The notes: a model not told the origin generated them from the letters alone. DNA of 64,000 bases from Ustilago trichophora (GCA_900323505.1 OOIN01000033.1:186001-250000); one strand, 5' to 3'; shown: positions 10,469-22,785, counted from the first letter of the stretch. Translations and numbers: made by a program.

Positions 10469-11038
10469 GGTGGGTGAGCGTGTGTGTGTTTTGTTTTAGC
10501 AAATAGGCCGCTTGCGTGACGTGAATGAAGTGCGATGTGCGACAAAGGCGCTGAGATTTGCACTTATGCGATGCGATGTTGGCGAAAGTACGATGATGGA
10601 GGTGAAGGATTGTGCAAGATCGAGCAGATGACGGACGAGGTGGAAGGAGAGAAGATTGGAAGTGGTCAAGGGTATCTGTAGTGGTGTTGGATGAAATTTG
10701 GTGGGCAACTCGGAACACGGAAATGCAGCTGAGCATTCGCGAAGCCACTCTCTGACCGACAAGTCAGGGTCCCACCTTTCTCCTCTTTCCCTCTTCCTCT
10801 CTATCTCTCTTCCAGACACACTTCCCCTCCTTGATGAAAGACGTCCCTACCTCTCGACCAAAGCACAGCTCATGCATTAGCACTATACCCTCTCAGCCAA
10901 CACAGCAGCTTGTTGCTGACCAGAAGCCATATGCAGCTTCTTCCACAACTAGCCTCCACTAATCGGCCATAGCCATACTCCCACCACCCTTTGCCTTATC
11001 TCCACGAGCCAACACACAACGGCACTCAGCTCCTCACC
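10469..11038. promoter_or_regulatory. Divergent promoter region, CWF18 / SWC2
   Basis: 570 bases between divergent ATGs. The SWC2 side is CT-rich (about 10785-10850). No further element was recognised; frames crossing this stretch are not supported. Confidence 0.4.
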
Positions 11039-13339
11039 ATGTCTCGATTGCGCTCTTCTCCAATCGTGGGGTCGTCCCGCAGCCCCTCTCCGGATCCGCA
11101 ACCCTCCACTTCATACAGAATAGAACGCTTTGACCCAACTCATGCATCCCGCAGTAGCGACTTGATGGTCACCTCCCGTTCCAAACGTTCCACAGCAGGA
11201 AACCGACTTAAAGCTCTGCTCGATCAAGAATTGGAAAAGGACGAAATCTTTGCCGAAGTTGAGAACGACATTGACTTTGAAGCCAAGGAGGACGAAGACG
11301 GAGTCGATATCGTGGATAGTGATTTCGATCGAGATTCCGATGACGACGCACGCAACTTTGACGAGGACGAGTCTGAGGGCGAGAGAGAGATCGAAGCGGC
11401 AGAAAAGGCGGAGAAGCAGAAGCGAAGAGCTGCTGCGCGGGCTGTAGGGATCGTCAAGCGACCCACCGCAGCACCGCGTATCACTCGCCGCCCTTTTTCT
11501 TCCTCAACGTCTTCAGCAGCACAGGAAGAGACTTCAGCCAAGAGACGACGCATCAGCTTTGCCCCAGACCAACCTACTTCCTCTTCCACAGGCGCCTCCT
11601 CTACCACCGCCGCAGACTCAAACCGTCGCACATCCGCACGAGCAGCAACCGTAGCATCGAAACTCGAAGTAGAATCGCGCCTCGAAGAAGCTTCGCAACG
11701 ACGTGCCGCTCAACCTGCCAAAGTGGTTGTCAAGAAAAAAGCGAGCTTGACGCAAGATGCGCTGATCGCGGAGGCGCTAGAGGTAGAAGAGGAGAATAGG
11801 GAGAGTTTGAGACGATTTTTAGAACAGGAAGAGGAGAGGAGGGCGAAACAGAGACAGAGGAAGGAGAGGATTACGGGGCCTTTTGTGCGGTGGATGAGCG
11901 TTGGGTTGAAAGTTAAGGTTGTTGATGAGGCTGCCGAAGAGAAGAAGGAGGAGGAGGAGGAGGAGGAGGAGGAGAAGAAGAAGAAGGACAAGGAGAAGGT
12001 GGGAGAAGCAGAGAGGGACAAGGTCAAGGAGATCGATGGTTTGCAAAGAGAAGAGGTAGGTGCAACGGAAGAGGTTGGCGGTCAGGCTTTGGGGACAAGT
12101 GCGCAGCCGGGAGATGCGTCAAAAGCTGAAACACCTTTGAACCCAGTTCCGGCGATAGAGGAGAGGCGGGCTGATAAGAACGGCAAGAGCGACTCCGTTC
12201 CTGCAGACTGTCCAGCGTCTGTACCAGAGCCCAAGCCGCAAGACGAAGCCGCAGAAACCACCAAGCCTTCTTCCATCGGGGATGGCGATGTCGTGATGGC
12301 CGAGGCCACGGTAGAGCCGACGAGAGCGAGCAGCCCACCACCACCACCAGAAGCACCTTCTGCACTTCTGCCGCCAACACCAACGTCATCAGACAAGACC
12401 GCCGTACAGCCCTCCGCACTACCTACCCAACCCACCCCATCCTCGTCATCGCTTACTCTCGACCCAGCAATCGCCGCCCGCAAAGAAACCGTCGCCCTTC
12501 GCACGTCCTTGAACCCCCTGCAACCCTCCAACTCCACCCTCGATCACCCCAGCACCTTGTCCGCCGCTGCAACAGCCAAAACCGAACTCCAATCGCGCAC
12601 AATCCTAACTCTCGAAAGAGCGCCAGAAGATTTCACATGGTTAGACGAGTACAACGCTCTTCTGGGCACTCACTGCACATGGGATTCTTTTCCCTATGTT
12701 CCCTCACGCAATCGGCCATTGAGAACTCGACAGAGTATATGTCCCATTACTGGGTTGCCGGCGATATACCGGGATCCACGGACGGGAATTCCATATGCTA
12801 ATGCGGGGGCGTACAAGGTGTTGACAAAGGTATTGGAGGGGAGGTTTATATGGACTGGAGGTCGGTTTGAGTCTTCGATGCAAAGGGGTGAAAGTGAGAA
12901 GGAGAAGGGCAAGAAGAGGGATAAAGGAGAGAGAGGGGAGAAGGAAGCAAGAGGTGGTGGGAAGATGGGCAAAGGTGCAGTTCCGGTAGAAATGGGCATC
13001 TATGTGGATGATGAAAGTGAGCCTGGACCAGGAAAAGTTTGGGAGACCGCTAGAGCAGCTCCCCGTACCACCACCTCTAGCACCACCACCACCACCACCA
13101 CCAGCAAACAAATCCAACCCACCTCTTCCTCGCCCTCCTCTTTCTCAAACCCACCGGAAACATCTCGATCCGAAGAAACTGCAGAAGCAGAAGAAGCAGC
13201 AAAAAAGAAATCAAAACCAGGCTTCGACGTCATCCTCACAAACGCCATCGCTCCAGGCGACGAAAAAGCCGTCCTCGCCGCCGCCCTCTCCCTACCTGCA
13301 GGTAGCACCAGGAGCGGTCGTCGTGTTCAACGATCTTAA
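11039..13339 (+). CDS. SWC2: SWR1 complex subunit Swc2 (YL1/VPS72)
   Basis: A single-exon nuclear protein of 766 residues. The ATG at 11039 (MSRLRSSP) is the first in frame; upstream the frame runs only to a TTG. The N-terminal YL1 region holds RSKRSTAGNRLKALL followed by an acidic segment (residues 60-130), which in Swc2 binds the H2A.Z-H2B dimer. The C-terminal YL1_C domain includes the CPITGLPAIYRDPRTGIPY segment starting at Cys568. Between them lie a long low-complexity region with a Glu/Lys run (about 300-325) and Pro/Ser/Thr-rich DNA. The protein is much longer than yeast Swc2, as expected from the disordered linkers. It should help SWR1 exchange H2A for H2A.Z. Confidence 0.93.
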   Translation: MSRLRSSPIVGSSRSPSPDPQPSTSYRIERFDPTHASRSSDLMVTSRSKRSTAGNRLKALLDQELEKDEIFAEVENDIDFEAKEDEDGVDIVDSDFDRDSDDDARNFDEDESEGEREIEAAEKAEKQKRRAAARAVGIVKRPTAAPRITRRPFSSSTSSAAQEETSAKRRRISFAPDQPTSSSTGASSTTAADSNRRTSARAATVASKLEVESRLEEASQRRAAQPAKVVVKKKASLTQDALIAEALEVEEENRESLRRFLEQEEERRAKQRQRKERITGPFVRWMSVGLKVKVVDEAAEEKKEEEEEEEEEKKKKDKEKVGEAERDKVKEIDGLQREEVGATEEVGGQALGTSAQPGDASKAETPLNPVPAIEERRADKNGKSDSVPADCPASVPEPKPQDEAAETTKPSSIGDGDVVMAEATVEPTRASSPPPPPEAPSALLPPTPTSSDKTAVQPSALPTQPTPSSSSLTLDPAIAARKETVALRTSLNPLQPSNSTLDHPSTLSAAATAKTELQSRTILTLERAPEDFTWLDEYNALLGTHCTWDSFPYVPSRNRPLRTRQSICPITGLPAIYRDPRTGIPYANAGAYKVLTKVLEGRFIWTGGRFESSMQRGESEKEKGKKRDKGERGEKEARGGGKMGKGAVPVEMGIYVDDESEPGPGKVWETARAAPRTTTSSTTTTTTTSKQIQPTSSSPSSFSNPPETSRSEETAEAEEAAKKKSKPGFDVILTNAIAPGDEKAVLAAALSLPAGSTRSGRRVQRS

Positions 13340-13724
13340 TTTCTCACTCTCATCCCATCGTTTCAACTCGCTTGACTCGTGCCTCTGTATTCTAAGTTTC
13401 TCTTGTTGTGCAACAGCTGGTCTGGGCTAATCTGTGTGGCGTGGCTCAAAATGTGCAAGTTGAAGGGCGATGGCAGGGTAAGCTCAGGGAAAGGTTGGGG
13501 TGGTGAGAGATTTGTTCTCTGTTTCAATTTCAGTTTCTCGATTGATTCATTGGAGTGGGGATGGGGTAAAGAATACAAGAGGGCAGAACGGGATGGCAAA
13601 TCGTTTCTGGTTTTGGGGGAATGAGAGATGGATCGACTGAATTGGCGTCGATTGTTTTGGGTTTGAATGCTTTTGAATGACGAACAATTCGTCATGGTTT
13701 AATGCTACTTGATTTGCCTACATC
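13340..13724. other. Convergent intergenic region, SWC2 / HEN1
   Basis: 385 bases between two 3' ends; no gene or strong repeat was seen. Confidence 0.4.
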
Positions 13725-15889
13725 CTATTCCCAAGTAGGATTTAGGCTAGATGCGTTTCTCAGCGGCCTCACAATCTCGGTACCTTGAGCGCTAAGACTG
13801 TCTCTCTGTCCGTTGCCAGACATGGAGCTGCTACGACGGGTGATGACACCTTTGCTGCTGCCGTTATGATGATGACTATTCCATCGCGAAGCGGCGAGAT
13901 CGTGAGGCACCCAGTTTCGGGCTTCGTCGATGCTCGCTTGCCAACGCGAGACTTGATCGGTTTGGGTGTAGACGAGGAAGAGATCGGATTCGACAAAGTC
14001 GTCGGCGGTTGTACTGGCGACGTTGCTGTGGCGGATGGTTTGAACGCGAAGTTCCCAGTAGTTGTCGGAGCTGCCGACGGTTGTGGTGCGTCGATCGGCG
14101 GAGGCGGTGGCGGGGTCGGGGGATGGGTCGATGTCCAACTTTTGGGATGCGTCGGGAGCAACTAGTCGGAGGGCATCGAGGAGAACACTGACGCGACCGC
14201 CGCAGGCCGCTCGAACGTCGTCATCGGACCAAACGTCCCAGAGCTTTGAAACGGCTTCCTGACCAATGCGTTCCTCGGAAGACGCTCCGTCATCGCCATG
14301 CCACTGTGCAAGGACGTACAGCTGGCGCTGTTTTTCTACGACTGTAGCTAGGATCTCGTCAGCGGGGAGTGACACAGCCGTCTGAATCTTGCGCTTGCCA
14401 GCTTCGGATACCTGCGATTGTTGTAGGGAGCAGTCGTATCGATGGCTCCACACCAGCTGGTGGCCGCTGAAGGGGGTCGAAGGGGCACTTCCTGCTCCTG
14501 CATCAGCTGCAAAGGCGCTGGTAGTGGGAATGGCGGCGTTGATCTGAGTCGAAAAGGTAGCCAGCATAGGAGTCTGGGGCGAAGGACTGCTGAGGAAGGG
14601 CAAGTTCTCCGTGCGTCGGCTGCGAGCTCGTCGACCAGACCTACCACGCTCATCTCCATCTTCCTCGTTCTCATCACCCTCCCGGCTAATAGCCTCGTCA
14701 AACATGTCGTGGACTCGCGTCTCAACCGGAGGCTTGGGCACCGAACGCGACTGCAAGAATCGATCCGAGAATGGGTGCGACGAACCAGCATGGGCATTCT
14801 TTTCGCCTTCCTGGCTGTGACGCTCTGCCGCTACAGCAGTAGCCGAGTGACGCACAAAGAAGGCACCCTGTGTGGCGTAACGAAGCTTCTCGTCGGATTT
14901 CGAGGTGGTGCGGGGACGGGCGGCTTTCCAAATCTTACCACCTTGCTCGGGGGGAACAGGTGGCACCATCTGATCTTTAGGCACTCGATAAATTCCAGCG
15001 CCGATACCTTGAATGTGAACCTCGTATCCAAAATCGTCGGCGATGGTCTCGCACCATTTTTGGAACTCTTCGGGTGTGAATTCAAACTTGTGGTCTTCGT
15101 GACGGAAGACTCGATTGGTGCGGCCCGTAGGGTCAGGGAAGCCGGGACGGGTGCTGAGGTCTTCGCCAAAGTTGTCGTTGAAGCAGTAGTTGGGGGTGGT
15201 GACGAGGACGATGCGCGGACGGTATTTGCCAAAGACGGTGGGTGCGAATTGCTGCAAGGCTGACTCGTCGAGGTGCTCAATTCTATGGGCAGACAAGACA
15301 AAGTAGAGATGCGGACAAGCAAGTGAGGGTCAGTATGGGATGTAGAAGTAAGATCAAGCAACAAGGATCGCCTTTGATGGACAAGCACTTACACTTCAGT
15401 GGCGACAAACGCATCGTAATCCTCGAGCGTCTCGTTCTCGGTCTGAACGGGGCCATGGAAGAGTCGGACGTCGAGCGACTTCCATCGAGGTCCGTTCTTA
15501 GCAAGGGCGAGACCGTGAAGCGAGAGACTCGATTTGGCGTTGTCGAGCACCTTTCGCTCGACGTCGATGCCGATGAGACGGGAAAGAACGATATCGTTGG
15601 GGCTGTAGATCCAGTGGCGGGTCGAGAGCAGTGCTTCGTTGCTGGCATCGTCGGTGTTGCCGTCCTTCTCTTGCTCCTGAGCAGCTTTGCTGGGAAGAAC
15701 AAGCGCGGGAAATCGATGGATGGGGAACTGATCAAGCTGGAAAGCGGGCTGCATCAGAGCAGAGAGCAGAACACCATTGGAACAGCCAACATCGACGACC
15801 GAGTCGGAACGTTCCTGTCTCAGCTTTCCAAGCACCCACGACTGCCTCTGAAGCCAGAGAGGCGGATCAAAGTAGATCTTGGCGACCAT
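13725..15889 (-). CDS. HEN1: Hen1-type small-RNA 2'-O-methyltransferase
   Basis: Exons 15393-15889 and 13725-15282 (minus strand) flank a 110-base intron (GTAAGT...CATAG) and give 684 residues. The intron falls inside the catalytic motif: joining restores ATEVIEHL, with Glu165, Glu168 and His169 as the Hen1 metal-binding E-x-x-E-H signature. The SAM motif is VVDVGCSNG (31-39), then TPNYCFN near 194-201 and FRHEDHKFEF with His227 and His230, matching human HENMT1 and plant HEN1. The start FDPPLWLQRQ also fits. Hen1 methylates the 3'-terminal 2'-OH of small RNAs and so protects them. The C-terminal 400 residues are an extension I do not recognise. Identity of the methyltransferase is strong; the RNA substrate here is unknown. 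Confidence 0.92.
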
Positions 15890-16940
15890 CGTGGAGCGTC
15901 AGGCAACCCAACAATAGCAGCCTCTGATCCGATGGCGAGATCGTATGGCTGGACAGCTTGGGCGACAGCAGATTTACAGCCGAGCCGCTTGCTATTAAAG
16001 CGTGATTGCTCAAGGTCAGAATGTGAAAGCGCGGATTTGGGGAGAGCGTAGCTTGAAGGGAAGCTGCGTCGAGAGTAGAGGGACAACGCCTCTGTATCGG
16101 AGCCTAGCCGAAGGGATGTGTCGTCGAGTTCTGACGCTGTCACCAGTCCGCTTGATCCTGGTTGCTTTGAGATAGCTTAGAGGACCTCGAGCAGGGAGGG
16201 GGTTTCGATCGATGGGCGAAAGCAGCTTCCTCGATAAAAGGGGAGTGGCGGATGATGTTGCGAATTTGACAGGATTTTTGAAGTAGATCAGACTTCGACA
16301 ATCAATACGTTTGTATCTTGCTGCAACTGCTGCTACGAGGGAAAGATAAAGACAGACGGCGTGATTCACGAAGCGCAGCTAGCTGGTAGGAATGGGTCCG
16401 ATAGTGAGATGATCCAAAAACGATAGCGCTGTGACAGGTGATGCTCTTGTGCGCTGCGCAACAACAGCGAGAAGAGGTACTACCTCTACCGTCAGGCGAG
16501 ACTGGAAGTCAGGTGGAGTGCAGAAGAGAGAGAGAGAGACGACGACGACAACGACGGTGGGGGAAGGGAAGTAAGAAAGCTTTGTGTGTGTGAATGAAGC
16601 GAAAGGAAGAAACCTAAATCCACAGCGAAAGAGATAGGCCAGAGAGGGAGAAAAGAGTTTGTTGTTCGGGGTCTTCCGAAGTGTCACTCTTACGCCTCAC
16701 GAATGAATCACACTTCACAAGCGCACAGCACGCAAAGACCCCGAGAAATCACACACTCTCTCTGGTATAGTGCGCAGACTCGAATTTACACTGCGGAAGG
16801 CTCTTTCCGACTTCATGATACATGCAGCTTCGGTAGCACTTGTGTGCGCCTTTGGATGAGATGAAGTCTGATCGAGGAAGGAAAAAAGACCGCCTTGCCC
16901 GTGTTGGGGCGGGGTTGCGGTGACCTCGTTTAGGTTACGT

Positions 16941-16959
16941 ACTGTACTGTACAGTACAG
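16941..16959. repeat. Inverted CTGTA/TACAG pentamer array
   Basis: Copies of CTGTA run into copies of TACAG around a central TGTACA, giving a self-complementary element. It lies in the gene-poor region about 1 kb upstream of HEN1. Confidence 0.8.
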
Positions 16960-17834
16960 CAAAGCAAAGCGCAGCGACAAGGGGGAATGGGGCAGAAGAA
17001 AATCCTTCCGGCAAAGGCCTGCAGCAGATGCAAGCGGCAAGCAGGCAAGCGGCTAGGTTGCAGTCCACTTCGACTCAATGCCAAGAGACCGAGCAGCTCA
17101 GCGGCTTCTTTTACAAGAACCAATGAAATTGTGGGGAAGGTGATTTTTGCGCTTTCCCTTTCCCTTTCCCACCCTTCCCTCCCCTTTCCTTCTTCTTCGT
17201 ACTATCCTCGTAGGCCGGATGAGAGGATGCGAAATCTGCGTGCGTGAGTGTGAGAACCGAGAAGATCCCAAAAAAATCTGGGGAAATTCACGACCATATT
17301 CACGTCAGACGAGAGCCTTCTGAAAGGTTGCTCGTCTCAGAGAGAGAGGTCGGCGGCGTGACAGCCGAGTGCACTACCGGTCCAAGCGTCGGCTCTCTCT
17401 TATTGTATCGAATTTTTATTCATTTATTATTATTATTATTTTTTAAAAAAAGAAAGGGCTCGCGTAACCTCGACCTCTTTTGAGTCACTAGATCAGTGTT
17501 TTCCAACCAGTTGCATGTTGCCGTATTTCCGTCTGCGAATCACAAGCACGAGCACAGGCTGAGGTGGCATTGCCTCCAATCTGATCAACTAGAGATGACG
17601 AGTTGATGGTATTCTCTCATTTCTCAGCAAGTAAAGGTGGTTTGAACCCTCGCCGTAGTTAAAGATGGGTGCGGCCATGTCTGAGTTCTCGGGCGCGACG
17701 GAGTGTGGACAGTGTACCACTTACGGTATGAATCGTGAGAGGTCTTTGGAGCGTACAAGGGAGGATTCGTTATCAAGGTTTAGCTTTCTGAGTCGACATC
17801 ATTTGCGAGAGTCAAGATAAGAGAGACTCACACA

Positions 17835-17851
17835 GGACGGTGCGACCGTCC
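17835..17851. repeat. Perfect palindrome with 7-base arms
   Basis: GGACGGT, a GCG spacer, then ACCGTCC. The form suits a dimeric DNA-binding protein site, but a single copy was seen and no function can be assigned. Confidence 0.5.
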
Positions 17852-20283
17852 GTATTATCTACTTTAGGTTGTCTGTATCGTTTTCGGTGTATGAAAAGAC
17901 GTCGAGTCACAATGGCAGCGGGAGGCAGAACCGATGCGGTACTGTACAGTTAAGCTTTGTGGTATACAACCTTGGACAATCCTGTCTACAATAGCTTGCG
18001 TGCTGATACATGTTTGTTGCAAGTTATGCTGCAAGGGAATCCGAACGTGATCCTTTCATGACGAGCCCTTTGTCTCAGCGCCTCCAGAAACACATAGCGA
18101 TGTTCACGATGTTTGCTTGCACAATCGGTGCGCCATCCCGAGACGAGACCTTCTACAATGCTTTTTTGTCCACGTTGACGCGGTGAGCAGCTGGACGCAT
18201 GCCATTGATTCAGCTGTACGCTCGTCATCGATCACATCTTAGCCGCTTGTTCGCTCGTTCGGCTCCCCTTCCTTGTTGTATCGTCCGAATTGGTGAGGCT
18301 AGAAAGGCGAGAAATACAGTACCTCGTTTAGAGCTCAATTTGGCTCATCCGCCTGTCTCCGCACGACGTGTCTTGGCCCTCTCAAGAATCGGGCCGGTCG
18401 AACAAGTAGCGAAATTGATCTCGGAAAAGAAAAAGACAAAGAAAATGGCGACAGCGAGGCGAAACGTGTTAGAGCTCATTATGCAGCATCGACTTCCAAG
18501 AAGGCACGAATCAGGACGAGCATGCAAGCGCGATGGACGTGACAGCACGAGACCTGCTTCTGAGAAGACATAACCTGGTGTCACTATCGATCGGACCGGC
18601 GATGGAGATCGATGGAACGTGTCCGCGCTGAGATATCGCAATTGCATATAGTAGTCGAGCGAGCGACTGAGAACGAGACTCACGAGTCATGCAACTCTGG
18701 CTTTGCTTCGTTTCCGTAGCACTTGTGAGAGTGCACCTCTTGTGTAATGTCAAAGTTGCTCATCATTGGCTCTATCTTCCGATGGCATACACGAAATACG
18801 GGGGCCATGGAGTAATTAATCCGAACTCCGAAGTGTTTGAACAGGTAAAGACGACGAAGACCGGCGGATGAGCTTTTCGAGTCAGCCTTTTGCGACCGCT
18901 CTGAAGTGAAGATGGATCGATCCAATCTGATAGCTCGACTGCTTGATTATTGTTTGCTGGTTGAGGAGGAGAGAAGGAAGATGCTCCGATGTTCGGCCGA
19001 AATGCCGCCTTTCATCATGTCAACTTCCGCAACGCCCGCTTGGTATCCAACCGCTTAATCCTTCTGCCCCCCACACTTACGATGTCAAAATCTCCGACCG
19101 TGCGCTCTTCCCCCACACATCTCTTGCTGTAACTTATCCAGGCCAACTTGAAATAATTACACACAACAAGGCTGTCTGCATATGTACTGTGGCTGGACCT
19201 GAAGCAATGCACAACATCCATGACTGCATCTCCCGCTCCTTTGCCGTGTATACTGTAAACTGTCTCCCACAACCCCACAGATGCGGTCCGTCAACCCCTC
19301 AAAAGTGGAGACCAGAACAGGTGAATCGCGTCATGAGCGACCAATCGGAAGAAACGTCCCCACTTTAGAGAGTCGTCGGAGCTCTCCGAAGTCCCATCGC
19401 AGTCCGATGAGAATGATGGACCGGTCAATTGCTGCCGTCTCTGTCCGTCTTCTTGGTGTCTTGTGTACAGAGAAGAGAATACAGTGGATCTCTCGTCGGC
19501 TTTCCACTCGCCTTGGTGTTTGCATGTCGCAGGCAGAATACTGTGAATATTGTAGGTACACCCGCCGAGCCGCTCCGTTCCTGACTGCGGCTACCGGTCA
19601 CCTTTATTCTTTCTCTTTTTTGTTTTGTTTTCTTCTTTTTGGCAGAGGTGCTGTCCACTCCGAACAAGCACTCTTCTCACTACAAACTCCAGCAAAGAGC
19701 AGGCTCTACCGGTCTTTGCGACGGCAACGTGATTCTGCCAACGCTCGCACTTGGGATCGGAAGGGTCAGAGCTGCATGCAACAAGTGCGAGGCGATCTTT
19801 CTCTTGCATCTTCCTCTCAAGCAGTCCAAGCCATCTCTGCCCACAATGCATTTGAGTGCTTGTTTTGATTGAGACGGCGCTTTTGACAATGTGAAGGATG
19901 TGAAGAGAAAGATGCAGGCAGAGCAGCCAAAGAGAGGCCTAGATGCTGAAGACGCCTCGGTTGTGCTGAAGAGATTAATTGATCGACAAAAGCCCGATCT
20001 GACACGTTGTCATTTCCAGTCGGAAGTACAGTACCGGAGTGTGTTCTAGATCGGACTGATTCGACCTGAGATCCGGACGCGCTAGTGCTGCATTGATTGC
20101 TTCCTGCTTCCGGGCTGTACAGCCCTTGCACATCTGGCTCTCTCTGATCAGGTCGTCTCGTCTGAGGGATACTCTTTCCCTTGAGCTCTTTGTTTTAAGA
20201 TGATGGAGTTGCACTTTCTGAACTGGCAAAGAAAGAATGGCGGGGAAGCAAGGCACGTGAAGCTAGGGTTGAGAAAGAGTTGG

Positions 20284-20320
20284 ACTGTACAGTACAGTAC
20301 AGTACTGTACTGTACTGTAT
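20284..20320. repeat. Inverted TACAG/CTGTA pentamer array
   Basis: About three TACAG units are followed by about three CTGTA units, so the tract can fold back on itself. It is one of the two longest arrays of this family in the window. Confidence 0.85.
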
Positions 20321-21413
20321 TCTGGCTAAGGAAATGGAAAGCGCTCTGTGTGAGTTGTGATTGGTCCGATCTGCAAGGCTCAACTTGGCGATGCGCGCCG
20401 CTGGCCGCTCCGACGCCTGGTCTGACTTATGTGCGTGTGTGCCTTTTGACTCGACTTAACCGCCGCCCGCCGTCTCCGCTGCAGTCTGCTCACTCTCAGC
20501 GGTCCATCCTGGCACGCGTAAGAAGCAGCAGAGCTTTGAGCAAGACGGCAAACTCAGTAAAGAAACTCAAGCCATCCTTTGTTTGCTCGCTGTCCAAAAT
20601 TTCAAAAAAAAACAGAGCTCTTGTCTCGAAATTTGTGTCGTTGGCTGTCCTCTTTTTGTTTCAGGGTTCCGCTTTTCCCGTTGTGCAGCAGGAAAACAAT
20701 GGATTTTGAATTTTAGGTCGTACAGTACCAAGGAGAAAAAGAGCCTGTGAGAGAATACGAAGAAGCAGAAGCAGAAGAAGGATCAAGTTGGCTCGCAGCC
20801 CTTGAAACCGTGGCTGAAATGGTGGCTGGGCCAAGACCTCGCGACTGTGCTTTACTGTCGTCTGCAGCTGCTGTACAGTGTATCGACCGATCACGGCTTT
20901 GGCCGAACACGGACTCTGCCCAATAGCTCGTTCGCTCTCACTGCTCTACCCACAAAGTATTTGACAGGATGAATGACGCAGATGCGAAGATTCCGCTGCG
21001 AGCAAGGTATCGGTAGAGTAAGCGCTCTTTTGTCTATTTATTTTCCCGTCCTTGCTGAAGGATGAGGAGCAGGAGGAAGATGCTGCGGTATTCTCGGCAG
21101 GGTCGTGTGTGAGTGAGTGAGTGAGTGAGTGCGTGTACAGTATGTGTTTAAAAAAAAAATGGATTGCCGCCTGCCTCCCACAAAAAAAAAAAAAAAAAAA
21201 AAAGTCTTTGCCGAGGAGATTGCAGACGTGTGGAGATGTAACTCCCTACAGGATGCTGTATCAAGCGAGGCAGCCGACCAGTACCCCAGTTGGCGGTTTT
21301 GTCCAGAGCAAACTTCGTTGCAGTTGCAGCACCAGCACACTACTCTTGCCTGTCTTTCTTGGATTTTTAGGAACGGGAGAGCGGAACATGCGACGACGAC
21401 TAACTTGACTGGA

Positions 21414-21448
21414 ACTGCGACTGCGACTGCGACTGCGACTGCGACTGC
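21414..21448. repeat. (GACTGC)n hexamer microsatellite
   Basis: Nearly six perfect copies of a 6-base unit in non-coding DNA of the gene-poor region. Confidence 0.85.
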
Positions 21449-22364
21449 GGCAATTGCAATAACCGCATAGAAGAGCGGCTAGCATGCATGCTCTGGTCAC
21501 AGTGCCATCCTTCTGCCAAATATCTCTGGCTCTCTCTCTCTCTCTCCTGGTTGTACACTCTTTGTATCAGTTAAGGTGTAAAGTTCAGACTTCTCCGCCT
21601 TTTGGCATTGGTCTGGCTTTGGACTCCCCCACCTTGTCTGGCCTTGGACGTCTGCAGATGCAGGCAGGCGTTGCAGCTGTGCATCGTTTCCGCTTTTGCA
21701 TTGCAGTTGTGAAAAGTGCAAGTCTTGAGAGGCCAAAAAAGTGATTTTTTGAGGGGATGGGAACGAGCGAATTTGCTGCTTTGTGATTCGCCCAATAGGA
21801 AGCGGCTGATACAGCGACGGGCATCCATCAAATCACATGTCGACAACATGTTGCCTTTTTCCTCATCAGCAATACCATTCTGCCGATCATCATCATTCGA
21901 GATCAAGATTTCCACAAGCAACATCCTTATCAGGAGCAAGATAGAAAGCCAGCCCATGGTTCCTCGATCACAGTGAACTCGAGACGGCAATAGAAGAAGG
22001 CTCTGACTGGATGGTGCCGTTGCCAAGTGAAAGCTCAAAAGTCCGGTGTTTCGACACTACTCGGCGGGAGGAAAAAAGGATCGAAAAAACGAGAGAGCAG
22101 CACTCAGTGTGAGGATGATTCGTTGACCTTGCTTTGCTTCTGACCAAAAAGTGGATTCCGGGGTTGTGAGTAGGGTGGGTGTGTGTCTATTTTTCGCCCT
22201 TCAAATAAATTGAAAGCCGAAACGAAATGTGCACGTCGAGATCTGGCCCTCGCAAAAAAAACGAAGCAGCACTCGAACAAGTCTCTCATTTTTTTTTTTT
22301 CTTCGAGAAGATCCTGTTGAAGCGAGCGGGAAAAAAGTCACACGCGCGTTACACTCACACACAG

Positions 22365-22383
22365 TTACTGTACAGTACACGTA
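22365..22383. repeat. TACTGTACAGTA-type palindrome
   Basis: Contains a 12-base core of the TACAG/CTGTA family. It is the first of three such elements within about 420 bases, 1.4-1.9 kb upstream of the C2H2 gene. Confidence 0.7.
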
Positions 22384-22564
22384 GTCTGGCTGGGCCGGGC
22401 TGAGAGTCAAAGTGGAGAGAGCTGCATCTGTTCACAAAAAATAAAAATAAAAAAGTCGATTTAGGGCGCGACTTGTTCCAATGATTTCCGGCCCGACGAC
22501 AAAGCTTCGATGTCTTTGACTTTGGCCGATTTCACCGTCTGCCACATCCTTTTTGGCGTCTCTG

Positions 22565-22602
22565 GCTGTACTGTACAGTACAGTACTGTACAGTACCGTA
22601 CC
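22565..22602. repeat. Compound TACAG/CTGTA palindromic array
   Basis: Alternating CTGTA and TACAG blocks create at least two overlapping palindromes in 38 bases. It belongs to the same family as the elements at 20284 and 22761. Confidence 0.85.
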
Positions 22603-22760
22603 TGCTCGCTCGACCTGGTGCGACCCTTGATTAGGCCCTTTTTCCCATTCTCTCTCCCTCCGCTGTCTTGTCCAGACCCAATCACATCGACCAAAACAAA
22701 ACAAAAAAAGTGGAAATCGCTCGCTCTCTTCCAAAATTTCCCCTGCAGCCCTTTGACTTT

Positions 22761-22785
22761 TACTGTATAGTACAGTACTGTACTT
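22761..22785. repeat. TACAG/CTGTA palindromic element
   Basis: Third of the clustered elements, with one imperfect unit (TATAG). It lies just before the pyrimidine-rich stretch leading to the C2H2 gene. Confidence 0.75.

Noticed and set aside
17641..17720. tRNA-like B-box resemblance (GTTTGAACCCT)
   Set aside because: No matching A-box, acceptor stem or anticodon arm could be formed around it.
18725..18740. 14-base match AGAGTGCACCTCTT shared with about 28660-28673
   Set aside because: A match of this length between two stretches of about 10 kb is expected by chance; no flanking similarity was seen.
19281..19868. 195-residue frame in the gene-poor region
   Set aside because: Low-complexity, no hydrophobic core pattern or family motif, and no sign of splice-linked exons; treated as chance.
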